A DNA stretch of 64,000 bases, taken from positions 1 to 64,000 of the forward strand of contig JAXDZG010000023.1 in assembly GCA_034086985.1 (NCBI GenBank). The letters run 5' to 3'. The DNA comes from Phascolarctobacterium_A sp034086985. Lineage in GTDB: Bacteria > Bacillota > Negativicutes > Acidaminococcales > Acidaminococcaceae. Position 1 is the stretch's first letter; every line of letters begins with the position of its first letter. This document shows, piece after piece, positions 52,046-60,847 of this stretch. Under the pieces are notes generated by a model. That model searched no databases, was not told where the DNA came from, and saw nothing but the letters and a program-made list of their open reading frames with translations. Made by a program: the position numbers and the translations under genes.

Positions 52046-52753
52046 ATGTCCAAGGAATGGAGTATTTTATTATCATCGGATGACCAAGCATTTATTCAAA
52101 AGATGCAATGGTACTATGATTTATATGAGGATATGAATGCTGAGTGGAGTCAAAAGGTTTTTCCTTTACAAAGCCATTATATAGAAAATGCAAACAGTTT
52201 TAATGCTCCTGCCTCAGCGCAGTATTTATATCTCGCTTTCTATGGAAGCTTTCAAAGTATCCAGAATGCAATTGCCTACCTTAAGGAATATTGCTGCATA
52301 GTTTGTTATGATGCCTATGAGCATATATATGAATTAGCAGAGCTATGTTTAAAGCTAGACCTAAAGCAACTCTATGTCTTTTCAGACCCTAAAAATGCTG
52401 AATATTTTGCAGAGCTTATGGTAGTGCAATACGCTTGCGACCAACTTATTGGTATTGATTGTGCTGATATAAGAGATTGTCTTGCTTCAGATGCCACAAC
52501 CATTAGAATACTTTGCAAAAAAAGCATTACTTCTTATGAGGAACAATTTGAAAATGTACATAGAGCATTGTTATACGCTAAATCAAACTATAAGGGTTTA
52601 TATGATTTTTCCTTGTTTTTTGAGGAAACATACAAGCTCTTACCTAATATTGACGACTGTCTTTTCATGGCATATTTTAACAATCCTTTATTCATTGAAG
52701 AGCAGGGCATGGTGTATGTAGAAAGCGAAATACCATTCCGAACAAAAGAGTAA
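52046..52753 (+). CDS. Soluble protein of unknown function
   Basis: 235 residues from ATG 52046, which has AGAGGAGG 6 bp upstream. The protein is acidic, aromatic-rich, without membrane segments: IQNAIAYLKEYCCIVCYDAYEHIYELAELCLKL, then LIGIDCADIRDCLASDATTIRIL. The last stretch looks faintly like an FtsZ C-terminal strand, but no GTPase motif is present and I reject that reading. AT-rich. It is divergent from the macro-domain gene and followed by a strong terminator. Confidence 0.6.
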   Translation: MSKEWSILLSSDDQAFIQKMQWYYDLYEDMNAEWSQKVFPLQSHYIENANSFNAPASAQYLYLAFYGSFQSIQNAIAYLKEYCCIVCYDAYEHIYELAELCLKLDLKQLYVFSDPKNAEYFAELMVVQYACDQLIGIDCADIRDCLASDATTIRILCKKSITSYEEQFENVHRALLYAKSNYKGLYDFSLFFEETYKLLPNIDDCLFMAYFNNPLFIEEQGMVYVESEIPFRTKE

Positions 52754-52757
52754 AACG

Positions 52758-52802
52758 AAAAGCACTATACCGTCGCCGTCACCAGCGCAGTATAGTGCTT
52801 TT
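52758..52802. terminator. Bidirectional terminator
   Basis: AAAAGCACTATAC ... GTATAGTGCTTTT, a 13-bp perfect stem with a 19-nt loop, A- and T-rich on both ends. It ends the unknown gene and lies just beyond the broken micro-gene on the other strand. Confidence 0.8.
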
Positions 52803-52814
52803 AATGCTTATAAA

Positions 52815-52930
52815 TTATTTAATATATTGGTCCTCCAGCTTGCCTGCCTCTGCAGAGGGCATCAGGCCACCAATCCCTAGCATTGCTGCTGCCAATAAAG
52901 TTCCTACACATATTTTTTGAAGCTTACCAT
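52815..52930 (-). pseudogene. Broken signal-peptide micro-gene
   Basis: ATG 52928-52930 follows GGAAAGGAAGG at 8 bp and starts MVSFKK, then runs into a stop. The alternative frame reads ICVGTLLAAAMLGIGGLMPS, AEAGKLEDQYIK and a stop at 52815: a textbook signal peptide with an AEA cleavage site and a short mature peptide. Adding one A to the AAAAAA run joins both frames into a 38-residue product. It may be a decayed gene, a sequencing error or a phase-variable tract. Confidence 0.45.
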
Positions 52931-53102
52931 ACTACAATCCTTCCTTTCCAAAATAAATATGGATTGGCATAATTATAATACAGGTGAGAAATTCTTGCTA
53001 GAAAGATTGCGAAAAATTTAATAGGAAGCTCAAAATATCCTTCTAGATTGTAAGATTGTTTACAGAATGAAAGAAAAAACTCTCAGCACACACAATAATA
53101 GC

Positions 53103-53134
53103 GCCCCAGAGCAGTTATGGAACTGCTCTGAGGC
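53103..53134 (-). terminator. Strong hairpin, probable terminator of the proBA transcript
   Basis: GCCTCAGAGCAGTT-ccat-AACTGCTCTGGGGC on the minus strand, a 14-bp stem with one mismatch. The following sequence is not T-rich (GCTATTATTG), so it may need Rho or act as an RNA 3' stabiliser. Confidence 0.45.
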
Positions 53135-53189
53135 ACATTTCTTTACTTATATTCTGTTCACTGTCACTGCACAATCAGTGCGATTTAGA

Positions 53190-53223
53190 CTCCTACTCCC
53201 AAACGCGGTAGGAAACCCATGTT
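53190..53223 (-). repeat. 34-bp repeat with coding-like divergence, copy 2
   Basis: 27 of 34 bases match 23011-23044. On the minus strand it encodes MGFLPRLGVG, the start of an 11-residue frame MGFLPRLGVGV ending in TAA, 4 bp after the proA stop. TCCTAC...GTAGGA in this copy can also pair into a hairpin. Confidence 0.6.
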
Positions 53224-53227
53224 CGCC

Positions 53228-54484
53228 TTATCCTCTAACCTGCCCATTACCGCAAATCAAGTACTTGGTGCTGGTCAGCTCAGGCAGAGCCATAGGACCG
53301 CGAGCGTGGAGCTTTTGGGTGCTGATACCAATTTCCGCGCCAAAGCCGAATTCATTGCCATCCGTAAAGCGCGTGGAAGCATTCACATACACAGCCGCCG
53401 CATCCACAGTTTTCTGGAACAGCTGGGCCTGGCTGTAATCATTGGTCACAATGCACTCGCTGTGGCCCGTGCCAAAGCGGGCAATATGCTCCATAGCCTC
53501 CTCGATAGAGTCCACAATCTTCACAGAAAGGCGCAAATCGCCATATTCCGTGGCCCAGTCCTCCTCCGTAACCGGCACCACTGCCTTGTCAAAGGACTGC
53601 ACGCCCTCGTCGCCGCGAATCTCCACACCGGCCTCAGCATATTTAGCCAGCATAGCTGGCATAAATTTAGCAGCTGCGTCCTTGTGGACCAGAAGCGTCT
53701 CCATGGCGTTGCACACAGAGGGGCGCTGCACCTTAGCATTGTAGGCAATCTTCACCGCCATCTCCACATCGGCGCTGGCGTCCACATAAGTGTGGCACAC
53801 GCCCGCGCCAGTCTCGATAACAGGCACTGTGGCGTTCATAACTACCATCTTGATAAGGCCTGCACCGCCGCGGGGAATAACCACGTCCACTAAGCCGTTC
53901 AAATGAATCAAATCCTGCACTGCCTGACGGTCGCTGGTGTCAATAAATTGAATCGCTCCCTCCGGCATGCCTGCAGCCGTGGCTGCCTCGCTCAAAATCC
54001 CGGCCACCGCCTTATTGGACTCCATGGCCTCGCTGCCACCCTTGAGCACCACGGCGTTGCCGGATTTTAAGCACAGTCCTGCTGCATCCGCAGTCACATT
54101 GGGACGCGCTTCGTAAATAATGCCGATAACTCCTAGGGGCACCCGCACCTTCGTAATCTGCAGGCCATTAGCCAGCGTCTTGCCGTCTAGCACATTGCCC
54201 ACCGGGTCCGGCAGCGCGGCCACCTGACGGAGGCCGTCAGCCATACCCTCGATGCGTGCCGCAGTCAGCTTCAGCCTATCAAGCATGGAGCTCTTCATTC
54301 CCTTAGCAGCGGCATGCTCCATATCCACGGCATTGGCAACCAAAATTTCTTCTTGTTTATCCAAAAGCGCCTGGGCCATAGCCAGCAGCGCTTTATTCTT
54401 CACAGCGGTACTAGTCACAGCCAGCTTAGCAGCTGCCTTTTTCGCAGCCGCAGCCTTGGTTTTTACCAGTTCATAAGTATCCAT
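53228..54484 (-). CDS. proA: Glutamate-5-semialdehyde dehydrogenase
   Basis: 418 residues of the aldehyde dehydrogenase fold: VPLGVIGIIYEARPNVT, LKGGSEAMESN, VDVVIPRGGAGLI, the catalytic Cys in VCNAMETLLVH, and FGTGHSECIVTND. Reduces gamma-glutamyl phosphate to the semialdehyde in proline synthesis. It follows proB by 63 bp, and together they make the glutamate-to-proline pathway except proC. Confidence 0.96.
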   Translation of the reverse strand: MDTYELVKTKAAAAKKAAAKLAVTSTAVKNKALLAMAQALLDKQEEILVANAVDMEHAAAKGMKSSMLDRLKLTAARIEGMADGLRQVAALPDPVGNVLDGKTLANGLQITKVRVPLGVIGIIYEARPNVTADAAGLCLKSGNAVVLKGGSEAMESNKAVAGILSEAATAAGMPEGAIQFIDTSDRQAVQDLIHLNGLVDVVIPRGGAGLIKMVVMNATVPVIETGAGVCHTYVDASADVEMAVKIAYNAKVQRPSVCNAMETLLVHKDAAAKFMPAMLAKYAEAGVEIRGDEGVQSFDKAVVPVTEEDWATEYGDLRLSVKIVDSIEEAMEHIARFGTGHSECIVTNDYSQAQLFQKTVDAAAVYVNASTRFTDGNEFGFGAEIGISTQKLHARGPMALPELTSTKYLICGNGQVRG

Positions 54485-54547
54485 GTGTATCCCTCACTTA
54501 TGCAGTGCCTCACGCTATCAAATAACCGAGTAAGCGCTCACCACTCA

Positions 54548-55690
54548 TTATTGCAAAATAACTAAATCATCACGATGAATAACCTCATCGTAATTTTTAT
54601 GCCCTAAAATGCTCTCGATATCGGCGGACTTGCAGCCCTTAATGCGCTCTAGCTCGCTAGCTGTGTAATGTACTAGGCCCCTAGCCAGCTCGTGGCCCTC
54701 CTTGTCGATGACGCTAACAGTGCTGCCGGTCTGGAAATCGCCCACTACTTGGTAAATACCGGCGGGCAGAATGCTGCAGCCACCGGCCTTGCGAATAGCC
54801 TTAGCACAGCCGTCATCCACCACAATACTGCCCTGAATTTTCGCGCCAAAAGCCAGCCAACGCTTGCGGAACTGCAGGCGGTTTTCACGGCTCACAAAGA
54901 GGGTACCGATTTCCTCGCCCTGCAAAATGCGGGGGATAGCGTTCTTTTCGGTGCCGCTGGCAATAACCAGCTGGATGCCGCTATTGGTAGCAGCCTTTGC
55001 AGCCTGGATTTTCGTAGCCATGCCACCGGTGCCACGGGCAGAGCCCACGCCCCCGGCGCTAGCCTCCACCTCAGGCGTAATCTCTAGTACAGTGTGTACT
55101 AGGGTTGCATCCGGATGGGTAGCGGGATTAGCCGTATACAGGCCATCAATATCGGACAGAATAATGACTAAATCCGCATCCACAATGCCTGCTACCAGCG
55201 CGGACATATTATCATTGTCGCCAATCTTCAGCTCGTCTAAGGCCACCACGTCGTTCTCGTTGACGATGGGTATAACCCCCTGCTGCAGCAGCGTCATAAA
55301 GGTATTGCGGCAATTGGTATAACGATGGCGGTCAATGGCCTCGGTGCGGGTAATGAGCACCTGGGCTACAATCTGACCGTAATCGGCAAAAAGCTTTTCA
55401 TAGGTGTGCATCAAAACTCCCTGACCCACCGCAGCGCAGGCCTGCTTGCCGGGAATAGTAGAAGGCTTCGCTGGCAGGCCCAGTCTGTCCACGCCCACAG
55501 CCACTGCACCACTGGACACAAGAATCATCTCCTTGCCCTGGTTCTGCAAATCGCTGAGCTCCCTGGCCAAACGGTCAATTTGACTAAAATTACGCTTGCC
55601 ATTGGCATAGGTAATGGTGCTGGTACCCACCTTCACCACAATGCGTTTAGCTTTCTTTAAGGCCTCACGATAAGATTTTCCTTCTCCCAT
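54548..55690 (-). CDS. proB: Glutamate 5-kinase with PUA domain
   Basis: 380 residues. The kinase domain begins RIVVKVGTSTIT and has LVSSGAVAVGVDRL, NENDVVALDELKIGDND and GVGSARGTGGMATKIQAAK; the C-terminal ~90 residues (KGSIVVDDGCAKAIRKAGG...) form a PUA domain. It phosphorylates glutamate in the first step of proline synthesis; long forms with PUA are normally feedback-inhibited by proline. Confidence 0.96.
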   Translation of the reverse strand: MGEGKSYREALKKAKRIVVKVGTSTITYANGKRNFSQIDRLARELSDLQNQGKEMILVSSGAVAVGVDRLGLPAKPSTIPGKQACAAVGQGVLMHTYEKLFADYGQIVAQVLITRTEAIDRHRYTNCRNTFMTLLQQGVIPIVNENDVVALDELKIGDNDNMSALVAGIVDADLVIILSDIDGLYTANPATHPDATLVHTVLEITPEVEASAGGVGSARGTGGMATKIQAAKAATNSGIQLVIASGTEKNAIPRILQGEEIGTLFVSRENRLQFRKRWLAFGAKIQGSIVVDDGCAKAIRKAGGCSILPAGIYQVVGDFQTGSTVSVIDKEGHELARGLVHYTASELERIKGCKSADIESILGHKNYDEVIHRDDLVILQ

Positions 55691-55725
55691 AAGCTCACCT
55701 GTTTCTTATTTATTCTAAAATACTC

Positions 55726-57000
55726 TTAATTATTATCCTTATATTCAAAAACCATATCACGAATGCGCACGCTCTCGCCCTCTTGAACACCCTTTTCCTT
55801 CAGAGCCTCGTCAATGCCCAGGCGTTTCCAAATCAGCTGGAATCGATACAGCGCCTCGTCATTATCAAAATTAGTCATAGCTACCAAGCGCTCGATATTC
55901 TTGCCACGCACCTCCCAATCGGTGTCGTTGCCTTCAACAATTTCGTAGCTATCCGGGTCAATCTCGTCAAAGCGAGCCAGATCCTCTTCGTCCTCTTCGG
56001 GCTCATAGGCCAGCAGTAAATCATAGGCCTTGAACATGAGCTCCCTGAGGCCCTCGCCGGTAGCAGCGCTGGCCTTGCAGATTTCATACCCCTTGGCCTC
56101 TACATATTCCTTCAAGCGCTCAAAATTTTCTTGCGCATCGGGTAAATCCATTTTATTGGCCACCACTAATTGCTTACGGCGGGCCAGGCGCTCACTGTAT
56201 TCAGCCAGCTCATTATTAATTTTATCAAAGTCCTCAATGGGGTCGCGACCATCCACACCGGCCACGTCCACAATGTGCAGCAGCACCTTAGTGCGCTCCA
56301 CATGGCGCAAAAAATCATGACCAAGGCCCACGCCCTCATGAGCGCCCTCAATCAGGCCGGGAATATCGGCCAGCACAAAGCTGCGCTCTTCATCAAGGCG
56401 CACCACGCCCAAAACAGGAGTCAAAGTAGTAAAGTGATAAGCCGCAATCTCCGGACGAGCAGCGCTCACCTGGGCAATAATGCTGGACTTGCCCACGCTG
56501 GGATAGCCCACGAGACCCACGTCAGCCAGCAGCTTCAGCTCCAGCTTCAACCAACGGTTTTCACCGGGCTCGCCCTTTTCTGCAAAGGTGGGCGCACGGT
56601 TGGTGCTGCTTACATAGCAGGCATTGCCCTTGCCACCGCGGCCGCCCTTGGCAGCCACATATTGCTGGCCATCCTCAACTAAATCCGCCATCACAGCGCC
56701 AGTGGCATCGTCACGCACCAGCGTACCCATGGGCACCTTTACAAAAACAGTGTCCGCACGCATGCCGGTGCAGTTTTTGGTGCCGCCCTGGCCACCGCGC
56801 TTGGCCACATATTTACGCTTATAGCGGAAATCAATCAGCGTATTCAAATTTTTATCCGCTACTAAAACCACGTCGCCGCCACGACCACCATTACCGCCGT
56901 TAGGGCCACCCTTTTCTACAAATTTTTCCCGGCGGAAGCTGCTCATACCGTCGCCGCCATCGCCAGCCTCTACATAAATTCTCGCTCTGTCAATAAACAT
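55726..57000 (-). CDS. obgE: Obg/CgtA GTPase
   Basis: 424 residues. The glycine-rich Obg domain (EAGDGGDGMSSFRREKF, GPNGGNGGRGGDV) covers 1-157, the G domain has GYPSVGKSSIIAQVS, DIPGLIEGAHEGVGLG and NKMDLPDA, and the C-terminal OCT domain covers ~345-424. It is essential in ribosome assembly and stringent signalling. It lies 35 bp upstream of proB. Confidence 0.96.
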   Translation of the reverse strand: MFIDRARIYVEAGDGGDGMSSFRREKFVEKGGPNGGNGGRGGDVVLVADKNLNTLIDFRYKRKYVAKRGGQGGTKNCTGMRADTVFVKVPMGTLVRDDATGAVMADLVEDGQQYVAAKGGRGGKGNACYVSSTNRAPTFAEKGEPGENRWLKLELKLLADVGLVGYPSVGKSSIIAQVSAARPEIAAYHFTTLTPVLGVVRLDEERSFVLADIPGLIEGAHEGVGLGHDFLRHVERTKVLLHIVDVAGVDGRDPIEDFDKINNELAEYSERLARRKQLVVANKMDLPDAQENFERLKEYVEAKGYEICKASAATGEGLRELMFKAYDLLLAYEPEEDEEDLARFDEIDPDSYEIVEGNDTDWEVRGKNIERLVAMTNFDNDEALYRFQLIWKRLGIDEALKEKGVQEGESVRIRDMVFEYKDNN

Positions 57001-57165
57001 TTTTAATCTCCTCTATAACTACAAAAATAAACTTAAACGACATAAAGCCCAGTCCAGACTCGCCGTAATTAGCCAGCCTGAAAAATGGTCATAAATCCAC
57101 ATATACATATTATAGCGTGAAATACTAGCTTTAGGCAATGGTATGAGCTGTGAATTTTTGCCAAC

Positions 57166-57200
57166 AAAAAAAGATGCCGCCCAAAAGCAGCATCCTTTTT
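57166..57200 (-). terminator. Terminator after the YegP-like gene
   Basis: On the minus strand GGATGCTGC-ttttgg-GCGGCATC then TTTTTTT, ~40 bp beyond the stop. Confidence 0.82.
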
Positions 57201-57235
57201 ATCATTTTGGGGACAACTTGGGGTAAAATAGAGCA

Positions 57236-57616
57236 TTATTCCTTGGGTTCAACAACTACGATCTTGGCATCAACGGCATTCTTTTTGATGGACTCAATGC
57301 CATTTTTGCAGCCAGCCATTTGCTTATAACCCTCGCCGGTAGCGATGATTTGGCCATTGGTTGCCTTTAAGCGGAAACGGAATTCGCCAGCCTTATCCTT
57401 GTAAATTTCGAATTTCGGATGCTTAGCTACCTCGTAACCCTCAACGGTTTGGTCCTCGATAGCAGCCTTAGGAGCGTTGGCGATTACACTGGCAATACCC
57501 TTGCGGCAGTATTTTTCTGCCTTATAAACCTGGGAGGATGCGATAATCTCGCCATTGCCAGCCTTCAAATTGAACTTAACACCGGTTTTAGTTTGGAGAA
57601 TTTCAAATTTGCCCAT
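57236..57616 (-). CDS. YegP-like protein with two DUF1508 repeats
   Basis: 126 residues holding two copies of the ~50-residue DUF1508 unit: KFEILQTKTGVKFNLKAGNGEIIASSQVYK and KFEIYKDKAGEFRFRLKATNGQIIATGEGYK, each followed by a GI-containing helix. The function is unknown. Monocistronic, with its own terminator and AGGAGG site. Confidence 0.9.
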   Translation of the reverse strand: MGKFEILQTKTGVKFNLKAGNGEIIASSQVYKAEKYCRKGIASVIANAPKAAIEDQTVEGYEVAKHPKFEIYKDKAGEFRFRLKATNGQIIATGEGYKQMAGCKNGIESIKKNAVDAKIVVVEPKE

Positions 57617-57784
57617 TTTCGTGCCTCCTTTAAAATACCATTTAGGCTTACCAATCCTATTTTATGCTATCTTTATAAAAAAGACAAGTGTTTTTTTGCG
57701 AAAGCTTGCAATTTTCTTGTTTTATATTTTTCTTAAGAAAAAATACGCCTTCCCAGAACATCAAAAATGTGTTGAAGGAATAAA

Positions 57785-58693
57785 TTAGCCAATCAAGTTA
57801 CGCAAGGAGCCGATTTTTTCAATCTGACAAATTATTTTATCCCCGGTTTGAAGGAAGGTGGGCGGCTGCATTCCCATGCCCACACCGGCGGGAGTGCCTG
57901 TAGCAATAATAGTGCCAGCCTGCAGCGTCATGCCCTGGCTCAACTCGCTAATAGCGCCGCACACAGTCTGAATCATGTATTTGGTATTGCTGCTCTGGCG
58001 CAGCTGGCCATTGACGGTACAGGAAATATCCAGCATTTGCTCGTCACCGATCTCATCAGCGGTCACAATACATGGGCCCATGGGAGTAAAGCCGTCTAAG
58101 CTCTTACCCAAGTACCACTGCTTGTGGCGGGTCTGCAAATTGCGGGCGCTGATATCGTTAATAATGGTGTAGCCAAAAATATACTCACGGGCCTTCTCCT
58201 TGGTCACGGTCTTGCAGTCACGACCTAAAACAACACCCAACTCACATTCGTAGTCCAGGCTATCCACTAAGCCCTTGTAGGAGGGCACAGTCTCGTTGGT
58301 AGCCGTAGCACGACTCACCCGCTTAGAAAAATAAATAGTATAGGGACGCTCGCCCCCAAAGGCCTCGTCGGAAAAACGGCCTGCCTCTTGGGCATGAGCA
58401 TCATAGTTAATGCCAAGGCAAACTACGTCTTGACGGGGATGGACAATGGGAGCACACAGCTCCACTTCACTAATATTTACAGCAGCGGCGCTGAGCACGT
58501 CCTCATTAGCTGCCAAATGCTCTAACGCGCTCTTAACCTCCTCGTTCCAGCCCAAAATGAGCTCATTCATATCCTTAAAGGCCAGCTGGGGCATTAAGCG
58601 AGCCAGCAGGCTCAAGCGATAAGCTCTGTCACCTTGGGTAAAGCCCACCAAAATTACTTCCTTGTGGCTAATTTTCGCTGTATAAAAACGCAT
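57785..58693 (-). CDS. Fumarylacetoacetate hydrolase-family protein
   Basis: 302 residues. The C-terminal FAH domain has VVCLGINYDAHAQEA, YTIYFSKRVSRATATNETV, DYECELGVVLGRD (metal Glu residues), SARNLQTRHKQWYLGKSLDGFTPMGP and TGTPAGVGMGMQPP. Members are metal-dependent hydrolases, decarboxylases or isomerases of 2-oxo acids; the substrate is open. It is next to a polysaccharide deacetylase and diaminopropionate ammonia-lyase. Confidence 0.88.
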   Translation of the reverse strand: MRFYTAKISHKEVILVGFTQGDRAYRLSLLARLMPQLAFKDMNELILGWNEEVKSALEHLAANEDVLSAAAVNISEVELCAPIVHPRQDVVCLGINYDAHAQEAGRFSDEAFGGERPYTIYFSKRVSRATATNETVPSYKGLVDSLDYECELGVVLGRDCKTVTKEKAREYIFGYTIINDISARNLQTRHKQWYLGKSLDGFTPMGPCIVTADEIGDEQMLDISCTVNGQLRQSSNTKYMIQTVCGAISELSQGMTLQAGTIIATGTPAGVGMGMQPPTFLQTGDKIICQIEKIGSLRNLIG

Positions 58694-58719
58694 ACTTCTA
58701 TCTCCTTATGCTTATTTAT

Positions 58720-59565
58720 TTAGAAAAAGCTTTCAAAACGCCTGATGTCTATGCCCCGGTCCTTTAAATAGCTGCGCCAATAGCCCTTGTGGATGAGGCT
58801 AGCAAAGGTATAGGCATTTTTGCCATCATCCATAATAATCAAGCGATACATCTCCATGGGATGCTCCTTGAACCACTGGGGCGTATTTAAAAACTCGTTA
58901 CCCGTCAGCGCTGCCTTATAGCCGAACTGCTTGAGCTTGGCAATAGTCTCCGCATTATAGCTGCCACAAGGGTAGGCCAAGGTTTTCACGGTCTTATCCT
59001 TGGGCAAAAGGCGTTTTTCTAAATCATATTTGGATGTACCAATCTCCCAATCCAAATACATTGGGTCAATATCCTCCAGGCGGTTATGACTAAAGGTATG
59101 GGAAGCTATTTCCATGCCCGCCCGCTCCATTTCCTGGATTTGCGGAGCCGTCATATAGATTTTGCCGCCGATTTTGCTATTAATCACGGAAAAGGTAGCC
59201 CTTGCTCCGTATTTTTTGAGCAAAGGAAAGGCCTCCGTATAATTATCGGTATAACCATCGTCGAAGCTTAAGGCGATATATTTCTCCATGGGCTTGCCTG
59301 TAGTGAGTCGCTCGGCCAGCTCCGCCACTGTCACCATATGATAGCCCTCTTGCTTGAGATACTGCAAATGCTTTTCAAAGGTTGCCGGGGCAATCACCAT
59401 GCCCTGGGGCCAGTCCGGATGACTGCCAATGGAATGATACTCTAAAACAAAGCCACCGCTGGCGCAATAAGCTTTATAATCATGGCGCAGCCACAGCCAG
59501 CCGCCCCCGGCGGCCAGCAGCAGCACCACTACAACCGCTGCAAACTTTCTCCCTAAACCCTTCAT
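58720..59565 (-). CDS. Polysaccharide deacetylase with intact active site
   Basis: 281 residues from ATG 59565, with GGAGCTG upstream. An N-terminal helix (FAAVVVVLLLAAGGGWLWL) then a PgaB-type NodB domain: LEYHSIG, ALSFDDGYTDN, IASHTFSH, LAYPCGSYN and a late NTPQWF segment. Asp-Asp and both His are present, unlike two of the copies in the exopolysaccharide operon. It could act on wall or polymer amino sugars. The start overlaps the stop of the diaminopropionate ammonia-lyase gene by a few bases. Confidence 0.88.
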   Translation of the reverse strand: MKGLGRKFAAVVVVLLLAAGGGWLWLRHDYKAYCASGGFVLEYHSIGSHPDWPQGMVIAPATFEKHLQYLKQEGYHMVTVAELAERLTTGKPMEKYIALSFDDGYTDNYTEAFPLLKKYGARATFSVINSKIGGKIYMTAPQIQEMERAGMEIASHTFSHNRLEDIDPMYLDWEIGTSKYDLEKRLLPKDKTVKTLAYPCGSYNAETIAKLKQFGYKAALTGNEFLNTPQWFKEHPMEMYRLIIMDDGKNAYTFASLIHKGYWRSYLKDRGIDIRRFESFF

Positions 59566-59566
59566 T

Positions 59567-60778
59567 TTATTTCCAGCTCCATGCTCCTTCCCACATGATC
59601 CGCCGATAATTGGCCACATCCGTGGCACCTTCGGTGGATAAACACAAAACCACGGACTTGTCGTCCAGCTGTAAGCTCCGCTTCAGCTCTGCCAAGCCCT
59701 GCTCCAGCAGCACTGCTGCCACGAGGCCAAAGCCAGAGGCGCCGCTCTCGCCACTGATGACAGCAGCGTCGCTGCCTACTGGATTACCCAGCACGCGCAT
59801 GCCCAAGGCGGCTGCCTTGTCGGGCATGGCTACGAAATAATCGGCGTAGGCAGCTAGCTGCTGCCAGCCCAAGCTGCAGGGCTCACCGCAGCAGAGCCCT
59901 GCCATAATGGAGTCTAAAGCGCCATCCACTACATGTAGTTTTCCGTCGTTGGCTAAAGCAGTGCGGTATAAGCAGTCCGCCGCATTAGGCTCCACGATAG
60001 TGATGATGGGTCGCTCCTCCTTATAGTAGTCGGCGATAAAGCCCGCCATGGCGCCTGCCATGGCGCCCACCCCTGCTTGCAAAAAGACGTGGGTGGGTCG
60101 CTCGACGCCGTAGGCGGCCAGCTGCTCCACGATTTCCGCACCCATGGTGGTGTAGCCCTGCATGATGTGCAACGGCACATCATGATAGCCCTCCCAAGAG
60201 GTGTCTTGCACTACGATGCCATCATGCTCAGCCGCATACTGGCGCGCTAAGCGCACGCTGTCGTCGTAATTTACATCCGTGATGCTAGCGTCGGCGCCCA
60301 GCTTGCGGATATTCTCCAAGCGTTCGGCAGCAGTGCCCTTGGGCATGAAGACGACGGCCTTATGGCCCAGGCGCTGGGCCGTCCAGGCCACGCCGCGGCC
60401 ATGGTTGCCGTCGGTGGCCGTGACAAAGGTCATAGTACCCAATTGCTCCTTTACATCGGGCTGCAGCAGGCGGTTCAGCGTAAGCCTATCCTCGGTGAGC
60501 CCCAAGCGTTTGCCTATCTCACGAGCAATGGCGTAGCTGCCGCCCAGCACCTTAAAAGCATTTAAGCCAAAGCGATAGCTCTCGTCCTTCACATAGATGC
60601 CCTTGACGCCCAGCTCCCGGGCTAAGTCCTTAAGCTGCACCAGCGGAGTCGTGCTGTACTCCTCAAAGCTGCCATGAAAGCAGCGCACACGGCGCGCTTG
60701 CTCAATCCCAAAGGGTGCAGTGTCCACTGCACTATATTTATTTTTGTGTGGCAAATGAACCAGATGAAAATCTAGCAT
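59567..60778 (-). CDS. dpaL: Diaminopropionate ammonia-lyase
   Basis: 403 residues of fold-type II PLP enzymes. SYRFGLNAFKVLGGSYA (PLP Lys at 76), TATDGNHGRGVAWTAQRLG, QDTSWEGYHDVPLHIMQGYTTMGAE, VFLQAGVGAMAGAMAGF and CLSTEGATDV are the hallmarks of YgeX-type enzymes, which split 2,3-diaminopropionate to pyruvate and ammonia. It probably shares a transcript with the deacetylase downstream. Confidence 0.93.
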   Translation of the reverse strand: MLDFHLVHLPHKNKYSAVDTAPFGIEQARRVRCFHGSFEEYSTTPLVQLKDLARELGVKGIYVKDESYRFGLNAFKVLGGSYAIAREIGKRLGLTEDRLTLNRLLQPDVKEQLGTMTFVTATDGNHGRGVAWTAQRLGHKAVVFMPKGTAAERLENIRKLGADASITDVNYDDSVRLARQYAAEHDGIVVQDTSWEGYHDVPLHIMQGYTTMGAEIVEQLAAYGVERPTHVFLQAGVGAMAGAMAGFIADYYKEERPIITIVEPNAADCLYRTALANDGKLHVVDGALDSIMAGLCCGEPCSLGWQQLAAYADYFVAMPDKAAALGMRVLGNPVGSDAAVISGESGASGFGLVAAVLLEQGLAELKRSLQLDDKSVVLCLSTEGATDVANYRRIMWEGAWSWK

Positions 60779-60847
60779 TTACATCACTCCTTATACTAAA
60801 GCATATGCAAAACAAACTTACATATTACACTTGCTGACAATGTTAGC

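Larger units (their letters stand above)
52931..53227. other. Intergenic region downstream of proA
   Basis: No gene longer than 40 codons is supported. It holds a strong hairpin (53103-53134), a small CACTG-N6-CAGTG hairpin near 53166, and the second copy of the 34-bp element (53190-53223), whose short frame MGFLPRLGVGV begins just behind the proA stop on the minus strand. Confidence 0.5.

Noticed and set aside
52046..52753. FtsZ/tubulin-like protein, from CADIRDCLASDATTIRIL
   Set aside because: The GGGTGTG nucleotide motif is missing and the rest does not fit; similarity is limited to one short strand.
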